This document shows, one piece after another, positions 60,397-64,000 of a stretch of DNA of 64,000 nucleotides; positions within the stretch are counted from its first letter, which is position 1, and every line of letters starts with the position of its first letter. The position numbers and the translations under genes were made by a program. The stretch is from positions 744,001 to 808,000 of the forward strand of contig NZ_KZ319339.1 of the NCBI RefSeq assembly GCF_002744735.1, in the 5' to 3' direction. The DNA comes from Marinobacter guineae (lineage in GTDB: Bacteria; Pseudomonadota; Gammaproteobacteria; Pseudomonadales; Oleiphilaceae). The notes below the pieces were generated by a model. The model saw nothing but the letters and a program-made list of their open reading frames with translations, had not been told where the DNA came from and did no database searches.

Positions 60397-62083
60397 TCAC
60401 CCACTGGCGCATTACCTGTGCGACCCTCGCAGGGTCTTCCGCGATAAGGCCTTTCAGTGCATTCAATTGCCTATCATAACTGTCTGTCGCGCCAGGCAAA
60501 AGCAGCTCATCCTGGGACGACATGGCCTGGCGCAGTTCATCGCCGCCTTCAATCTGGTCCAGACTGCCATAACCGCCGTCACCGGAATCCATGCCCCGCT
60601 CCCGCTGGCCACCACCAGAAAGGCTCTTGAGTGTCGGACGCAACAGGCCAAGCACCAGAACCAGAATAACCAGCCCGGCCAGAACCTGCTTCATCAGATC
60701 CCAGAACCAGGGCTGTTCCCAGAATCCGGGGGCCTCGAATTGAATAGTTTCTTCCGGTGCGAATGCGGTGTTCATTACGGTAACGCTGTCGCCCCTTGCC
60801 GCTGAATAACCAACTGCATCCCGCACCAGCATGCTCAGGCGTTGCAACTCCTGCTCAGGCCAGGGCTCATAGCTGACCTCACCGGTCTGCGGATCGACCA
60901 CTCTCATGTCGTCCACGGCCAGGGCTACGGTAATGCGTTTTATCCGGCCGAGCTCCTGGCGCACGTAACTGACCGTGCGGTCCATCTCGTAATTCCGTGT
61001 CGACTCGCGACGAACATTCACCGGCTGGGGCGCAGCGCCTTCGCCATCACCTCCGGCGGCCTGCTCTGGCACCGTTGCATCTGCCGGAGGTTGGTTTGCC
61101 AGCGCCCCGGGAATGCCGCCCGGCGCACCGGTTGTGCGCTGCTCGGTAAGCTCACGCTCACTCCGTACGGCCTGCTGCTCCGGATTGAAAAGTTCTTCGG
61201 CCTGCTCAACAGAGGAGAAATCAAGATCCGCGGAGACCTCCGCCCGGTATCGGCCATCGCCGACAATTGGCGATATCAAAGAAGCGACACTGCGCGTCAG
61301 TCGTTCTTCGACCCTGGAAGTATAATCGTACTGATCTCCCATCCTGTCGGCATCACCATTGCTCTCCTTACCGGTGAGCAGGTTGCCGTTCTGATCCACG
61401 ACAGTTACTCCCTCCTTGTTCATCATCGGAATACTGCCAGCAACCAGATTCACGATCGCGCTGATCTGCTCCTGCTCCGGCCGACCGCCGGCGAAAACTT
61501 CAAGAAACACAGAGGCAGACGGCTCCCGGGCATCGCGGACGAAAACCGAACGTTCGGGAATGGCCAGGTGTACCCGGGCATTGCGCACACCTCGCATGCT
61601 GGCAATGGTGCGCGCCAACTCACCCTCGAGGCCTCTGCGGTAGCTGATGGTTTCCATGAACTGTGAGGTCCCCAGGCCGCGCTCCTGATCGAGTAATTCA
61701 TAGCCCATGGTTTTTTGGTCGGTCACACCCTCGGCTGCCAGCTTCAGCCGCGCACTGTAGACCTGGTCCGACGGGACCAGCAAAGCGCCGGTCCGCGGGT
61801 CCATCTTGTATTCAATGCCATTGCTTTCAAGGATGGAGGTAACGTCCTGCGGGTTGTAGGAGGACAGATCCCCCACTACAGGCTGGTAATTTGGTTCCTG
61901 AGCCCAGAGCACCACGGCAAGCCCCAGTGCCACGCTGGCGGCAAGACCAACCATCAGGCCAATCTGGCGCAGCAGATTCAGTCGGTTGAACCCCAGGAAC
62001 AGATCGCTCCCGCTCTCAGGCGCATCACCATCCCGGGCTGCCGGAACATTGGAGGCGTTGGTTTGTGCAGGTACGCTGGCCAT
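60383..62083 (-). CDS. fliF: Flagellar MS-ring protein FliF
   Basis: 566 residues. There are two membrane helices (LMVGLAASVALGLAVVLWAQ near 38-57, and QVLAGLVILVLVLGLLRPTL near 470). Between them are ring-building motifs (YQPVVGDLSSYNPQDVTSIL, ERSVFVRDAREPSASVFLEV). The C-terminal segment binds FliG. It begins 15 bp after fliE ends. Confidence 0.97.
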   Translation of the reverse strand: MASVPAQTNASNVPAARDGDAPESGSDLFLGFNRLNLLRQIGLMVGLAASVALGLAVVLWAQEPNYQPVVGDLSSYNPQDVTSILESNGIEYKMDPRTGALLVPSDQVYSARLKLAAEGVTDQKTMGYELLDQERGLGTSQFMETISYRRGLEGELARTIASMRGVRNARVHLAIPERSVFVRDAREPSASVFLEVFAGGRPEQEQISAIVNLVAGSIPMMNKEGVTVVDQNGNLLTGKESNGDADRMGDQYDYTSRVEERLTRSVASLISPIVGDGRYRAEVSADLDFSSVEQAEELFNPEQQAVRSERELTEQRTTGAPGGIPGALANQPPADATVPEQAAGGDGEGAAPQPVNVRRESTRNYEMDRTVSYVRQELGRIKRITVALAVDDMRVVDPQTGEVSYEPWPEQELQRLSMLVRDAVGYSAARGDSVTVMNTAFAPEETIQFEAPGFWEQPWFWDLMKQVLAGLVILVLVLGLLRPTLKSLSGGGQRERGMDSGDGGYGSLDQIEGGDELRQAMSSQDELLLPGATDSYDRQLNALKGLIAEDPARVAQVMRQWVNVDD

Positions 62084-62098
62084 GACTCTGCTCCGTTA

Positions 62099-62467
62099 TC
62101 AGATCGGCATGTTCATAATGTCTTCATAGGCCCGGACCACCCGATTACGTACCTGGGTCAGTGCTTCGAAGGAGACAGAGGATTTCTGGGCGGCAATCAT
62201 GACACGGGTGATATCCACATTGGGATCGCCCTTATCGTAGGCGGTGCGGAGATCCCCGGCAGTTTGCTGGAGGTCATTAACGTTGTTCACAGCCTTGCCC
62301 AGCATATCGCTGAAGCTTGAGGTCTCCTGGGTTTCCTGGACCTGGCGGGGGCCGTCGATGCGGCCACGAACCGATTGATCCTGCTCGATTTGCTGGTTCT
62401 GCATCATTTGTGAACGCAGGGACCGGATATCGGACAAAACACTGTTGATGTCGGCGCGCTGAACCAT
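62099..62467 (-). CDS. fliE: Flagellar hook-basal body protein FliE
   Basis: 122 residues from ATG 62467, preceded by AGGAGAGAATT; the longer frame to 62494 was rejected. The FliE domain is in the second half ([62 protein letters not shown]). FliE joins the MS ring to the rod. It is the first gene of fliEFGHIJ, with a sigma-54 type promoter. Confidence 0.95.
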   Translation of the reverse strand: MVQRADINSVLSDIRSLRSQMMQNQQIEQDQSVRGRIDGPRQVQETQETSSFSDMLGKAVNNVNDLQQTAGDLRTAYDKGDPNVDITRVMIAAQKSSVSFEALTQVRNRVVRAYEDIMNMPI

Positions 62468-62532
62468 AATTCTCTCCTGGCTCCGTCCTCCCATGGACGA
62501 AATTGCTCTTGGGACTCTGTTACAGCAGTCTA

Positions 62533-62549
62533 AGCAATCAGCAGGCCAA
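62533..62549 (-). promoter_or_regulatory. Sigma-54 promoter for fliE
   Basis: The minus strand reads TTGGCCTGCTGATTGCT. GG and GC are 10 bp apart and the -12 has TTGC. The start would be near 62522, 55 bp before fliE. An AT-rich tract (about 62550-62590) lies immediately upstream, where an activator or IHF could bind (inference). Confidence 0.7.
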
Positions 62550-62665
62550 CTAGATTTTATTATTATATTTCAGATAGTTAGGATATATTAGCCAGGAGAC
62601 CGAAAGACCAATGACGGACTTTTGACGACACACCGGGTGTTACCCGTGCCCACTGCAGAAAGGAC

Positions 62666-62690
62666 AAAAAAAGGCATCCCGAAGGATGCC
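62666..62690 (-). terminator. Intrinsic terminator of fleR
   Basis: On the minus strand, GGCATCC and GGATGCC pair around the stable tetraloop TTCG and are followed by seven T residues. It lies 26 bp after the fleR stop and separates fleR from the fliE operon. Confidence 0.92.
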
Positions 62691-62715
62691 AATGAAGGAG
62701 TTCGTTTTGCAGGGG

Positions 62716-64000
62716 TCAGGCCATGGCCATCTCGGCATCCAGATCGATTCCGGCGTCACGCATCTGGGCCAGTTTGTATCGGAGCGTTCTTGGGCTGATC
62801 CCCAGTTGCTCCGCTGCCCGATTGCGACGCCCACGCTCTTTCCGGAGGGTCTGGATAATGATACGGAATTCCTGCTGTCGCAGATCATCGCCCAGCGATC
62901 CGGCCCCATCAGGATCTTCATCGCGCAATGTCTGTGGTTGCTCCTCTGCGGCAACAGGGCGGCTCATGACATCCTCCGTCGGCCGCGACTGGGGAGAGTC
63001 CGTCGGTGCAGAGACCGGCGCCACGCTGTGAATATCCGGCCTGCCGGTGATGCCAAGTTCCAGGCACAGATCGCCGGCATGAATCACATTGCCCTGGTGC
63101 AATACCAAAGCACGCTGAAGGGCATTATCCAGTTCCCGGACATTGCCCGGCCACCGATGATTCATCAGGGCCGTTCTGGCATCCTGGGCAAAACTGATAC
63201 CGGTCAGCTTCATCTTCCGGCAATGCTTTTTCAGCAGCGACATGGCCAGCGGCATAATGTCCAGGGGCCGCTCCCGCAGGGGCTGCCAGTGCATGGGAAA
63301 TACGGTCAGCCGGTAGTAAAGGTCTTCCCGGAACTTGCCTTCGCGAACGTAGTCCGCCAGATCCCGGTTGGTGGTAGCCACCACCCGGACATCCAGGCTG
63401 ATGGTCTTGCGGCCACCCACACGCTCTACTTCCCGCTCCTGCAACACCCGTAGCAGCTTGGACTGAAGCCCCAGATCCATTTCAGAGATTTCATCCAGAA
63501 GAATGGTGCCGCCGTTGGCCTGCTCAAACTTGCCCGGCGACGAGGCCACCGCCCCGGTAAATGCGCCCTTCTCGTGGCCAAACAGAATCGCTTCCAGCAT
63601 GTTCTCGGGAATGGCCGCGCAGTTAATGGCGACAAAGGGCTGATCTGCCCGAGGGGACTGCTGGTGAATGAAACGGGCAAGCACTTCCTTACCGGTTCCA
63701 CTTTCGCCGGAAATCATCACCGTGGAATCACTGCCGGCAACTTTCGTGGCAAGCTGGAACATGCGTTTGCTGATCGGGTCTTCGGCCACCGGTTGATCGC
63801 TGGATTTCTGGTGTCCGCCGCCCACAACCTTGCTGACTGCATCCACCAGGAACTGCGGCTCGAACGGTTTGACCAGATAATCGGTGGCGCCAGCCTGCAT
63901 CGCAGCCACCGCGTCGCTGATCTGGCCATAGGCGGTAATCAGCATCATCGGCAAACCGGGATAGAGACGCTGCACCTCAGCCAGTAGCTGATGCCCGGAC
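62716..64000 (-). CDS. fleR: Sigma-54 dependent response regulator FleR, N-terminus outside the window
   Basis: At least 427 residues; the frame stays open to the right edge, so the start is missing. The visible part of the receiver domain ends with ITAYGQISDAVAAMQAGATDYLVKPF. The AAA+ domain has Walker A GESGTGKE, the sigma-54 contact loop GAFTGA, and GGTILLDEISEMDL. The C-terminal Fis-type helix-turn-helix is NRAAEQLGISPRTLRYKL. The position before fliE identifies it as FleR, partner of the kinase FleS, which would lie beyond the window. Confidence 0.92.
   Translation of the reverse strand, partial: SGHQLLAEVQRLYPGLPMMLITAYGQISDAVAAMQAGATDYLVKPFEPQFLVDAVSKVVGGGHQKSSDQPVAEDPISKRMFQLATKVAGSDSTVMISGESGTGKEVLARFIHQQSPRADQPFVAINCAAIPENMLEAILFGHEKGAFTGAVASSPGKFEQANGGTILLDEISEMDLGLQSKLLRVLQEREVERVGGRKTISLDVRVVATTNRDLADYVREGKFREDLYYRLTVFPMHWQPLRERPLDIMPLAMSLLKKHCRKMKLTGISFAQDARTALMNHRWPGNVRELDNALQRALVLHQGNVIHAGDLCLELGITGRPDIHSVAPVSAPTDSPQSRPTEDVMSRPVAAEEQPQTLRDEDPDGAGSLGDDLRQQEFRIIIQTLRKERGRRNRAAEQLGISPRTLRYKLAQMRDAGIDLDAEMAMA

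Overview
The window comes from a motile, polarly flagellated gammaproteobacterium. The best guess is Marinobacter or a close relative. This is inferred from the Pseudomonas-type order of the flagellar and chemotaxis genes (flhA-flhF-fleN-fliA-cheYZAB-motCD-parC-parP-cheW, then a cytochrome c maturation operon), the giant NAD-dependent glutamate dehydrogenase and the moderately GC-rich coding. No rRNA, tRNA, CRISPR array, insertion sequence or prophage was found.

Layout. Positions 1-4.8 kb hold housekeeping genes: a partial membrane protein, ribE, the rRNA guanine methyltransferases rlmG and rsmC, a 57-residue small ORF with a hairpin over its ribosome binding site, and a beta-carbonic anhydrase. 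The 180-kDa glutamate dehydrogenase fills 4.8-9.7 kb. A moxR-DUF58-DUF4381-batA-batB-batD operon (9.9-16.8 kb) converges on a ccmABCDEFGHI operon (16.8-24.1 kb). A fliK-like gene and a FlhB C-domain gene follow (24.3-25.9 kb).

From 25.9 to 43.5 kb everything reads on the minus strand. A sigma-54 type promoter precedes flhA, and the series runs flhA, flhF, fleN, fliA, cheY, cheZ, cheA, cheB, motC, motD, parC, parP, cheW, DUF2802. A FliA-type promoter re-initiates transcription before parC. Two unexpected ATPase genes sit at the tail: a fusion of a protein-isoaspartate-methyltransferase-like domain to a GspE/PilB-type secretion ATPase, and an orphan YehL/MoxR-like AAA protein. A plus-strand upp-uraA-methyltransferase block (43.7-46.5 kb) separates flhA from flhB.

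The structural flagellar genes resume at 46.9 kb on the minus strand: flhB, fliR, fliQ, fliP, fliO, fliN, fliM, fliL and fliK. An HptB/HsbR/HsbA-type partner-switching module follows, then fliJ, fliI, fliH, fliG, fliF, fliE and the 5'-truncated sigma-54 activator fleR. Sigma-54 type promoters are readable before flhA, fliL, fliK and fliE, which fits a FleR-driven class of genes.

The most unusual non-coding feature is a family of three hairpin elements at 46542-46649, 46728-46833 and 48037-48126. Each has 26-27 bp inverted arms whose sequence is unique to the locus, enclosing a conserved core that itself folds and shows one compensatory base-pair change. This is the reverse of a normal MITE, where the ends are conserved. 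One element lies inside the fliR-flhB operon. With the PCMT-GspE fusion, it is the best candidate here for something undescribed.
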